Of a stretch of DNA of 64,000 nt, positions 63,412 to 64,000 are shown one piece after another; positions within the stretch are counted from its first letter, which is position 1, and the number at the start of each line of letters is the position of its first letter. Position numbers and translations under genes: made by a program. The notes under the pieces were generated by a model, which was given only the letters and a program-made list of their open reading frames with translations, made no database searches and was not told where the DNA came from. The stretch is from Solimonas sp. K1W22B-7. Lineage in GTDB: Bacteria > Pseudomonadota > Gammaproteobacteria > Nevskiales > Nevskiaceae. Where the stretch lies: the NCBI RefSeq assembly GCF_003428335.1, contig NZ_CP031704.1, positions 3,100,001 through 3,164,000 on the forward strand. The letters run 5' to 3'.

Positions 63412-64000
63412 ATGAGCGCATCGACCATCGGACCGCGGTCCGCCCTTCTCGCTTCAGGTTGCCTTCTGGCCTGTTTTGGAGCGCAGGCCCAGATCACCCC
63501 AGGCCAGGTCGGAGACACGCTGAAAAAGCCGATCGAGCTGCAGCCGGTCAGGCCCGCCCCCACGGTGCAGACCCAGCCGCAGGAGGCGCCACCGGCTTCA
63601 GCCAGCAGCAAGACGCTGACGGTCCAGCAGTTCGAGTTCGCCGGCAATACGCTGTTCAGCGGTGCCGAACTGTCGGCCCTGGTCAAGGATTACCTCAACC
63701 GCCCGGTCACGCTGCTGGATGTCTTCGAGGCCGCCGACAAGGTCGCCGACTTCTACGTGTCCAAGGGCTACACGCTGGCTTCGGTCAACGTGCCGCCGCA
63801 GAAGATCGAGCTGGGCACGGTGCGCCTGCTGGTCAGCGAAGGCCGCATAGCCCGCATCAGCGCCGAGGACAACAAGCTCTATACCAGCGAGCAGATCACC
63901 GAGCAGCTCGGCGAGATCCGCCCCGGCACGGTGTACCAGGGCGGTGCCCTGGCCGAGCGCGTGCGCAACCTCAATACCCTGCCGGGCCTGCAGGCCAAGG
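63412..64000 (+). CDS. ShlB/FhaC/HecB-family two-partner secretion transporter (partial)
   Basis: The first 196 residues of an outer-membrane TpsB transporter; the gene continues past the window. A signal peptide ends at FGAQA-QITPGQ. A Pro-rich linker is followed by a POTRA_2 domain (LTVQQFEFAGNTLFSGAELSAL, YVSKGYTLASVNVPPQ, GTVRLLVSEGRI) and the start of a second POTRA (RPGTVYQGGALAERVRNLNTLPG). It would export a large TpsA partner such as a filamentous haemagglutinin, which should lie just outside this window. GGGGGA precedes the ATG. Confidence 0.9.
   Translation, partial: MSASTIGPRSALLASGCLLACFGAQAQITPGQVGDTLKKPIELQPVRPAPTVQTQPQEAPPASASSKTLTVQQFEFAGNTLFSGAELSALVKDYLNRPVTLLDVFEAADKVADFYVSKGYTLASVNVPPQKIELGTVRLLVSEGRIARISAEDNKLYTSEQITEQLGEIRPGTVYQGGALAERVRNLNTLPGLQAK

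Overview
The window is GC-rich, gene-dense chromosomal DNA of a gammaproteobacterium. Split glycine decarboxylase (GcvPA/GcvPB), the agmatine deiminase/N-carbamoylputrescine amidase pair, EttA, a ComEC, two tandem DUF1302 outer-membrane proteins, a Lcp-like oxygenase and a bacterial acyl-CoA-binding protein together suggest a Nevskiales/Solimonas-like or Xanthomonadales-related organism. That placement is inference. I see no rRNA, tRNA, CRISPR array, transposase or phage gene. Mobile DNA appears only as small palindromic repeats, one of which has broken a gene.

Layout. 1-6.8 kb: a TetR regulator overlapping an acyl-CoA synthetase, an AraC regulator, a Tat-exported Lcp/DUF2236 oxygenase, a LysR regulator and a hotdog-fold protein. 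6.9-14.9 kb: a seven-gene minus-strand locus for ferric-siderophore uptake and reduction, headed by a Fur-box-like site. It encodes a TonB-dependent receptor, PiuC-type dioxygenase, PepSY membrane protein, DUF2271 protein carrying an ApbE flavinylation motif, DUF4198 protein, ApbE and a membrane-anchored flavoreductase. 15-25 kb: M23 peptidase, thrS, gltX, PTPS-like protein, a Tyr/His/Pro-rich lipoprotein, hisI, a glycoside hydrolase and comEC. 25-27.6 kb: the lolD-comEC junction, split by a small foreign-looking gene between 91-bp near-identical repeats, then the Lol permease. 27.8-36.2 kb: aguA-aguB, an acyl-CoA dehydrogenase, small metabolic genes, a GFA-family pseudogene broken by a 55-bp palindrome, a TonB-domain protein and an AAA ATPase.

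36.3-42.1 kb: a minus-strand run joining a partner-switching module (GAF-PP2C-kinase protein plus a STAS protein) to an MCE/Mla-type lipid ABC transporter. 42.2-51.3 kb: ettA, two unknown small genes, a DUF815 ATPase and two tandem DUF1302 proteins separated by a terminator and four hairpins. 51.6-62.9 kb: fourteen collinear minus-strand genes: gcvT-gcvH-gcvPA-tpx-gcvPB-DUF2798-dgkA-PfkB kinase-RlmI-like-lgt-thyA-folA-POTRA/barrel protein-ACBP. A tandem glycine riboswitch lies in front of gcvT with a hairpin that covers its ribosome-binding site. Glycine cleavage makes methylene-tetrahydrofolate, ThyA uses it and FolA recycles the product, so much of the run is folate one-carbon metabolism. 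The right end holds the 5' part of a ShlB-type two-partner secretion transporter.

The best candidates for new biology are the flavin-linked siderophore-reduction locus, the partner-switch/MCE locus, and the insertion of a small gene into the lolD-comEC overlap.
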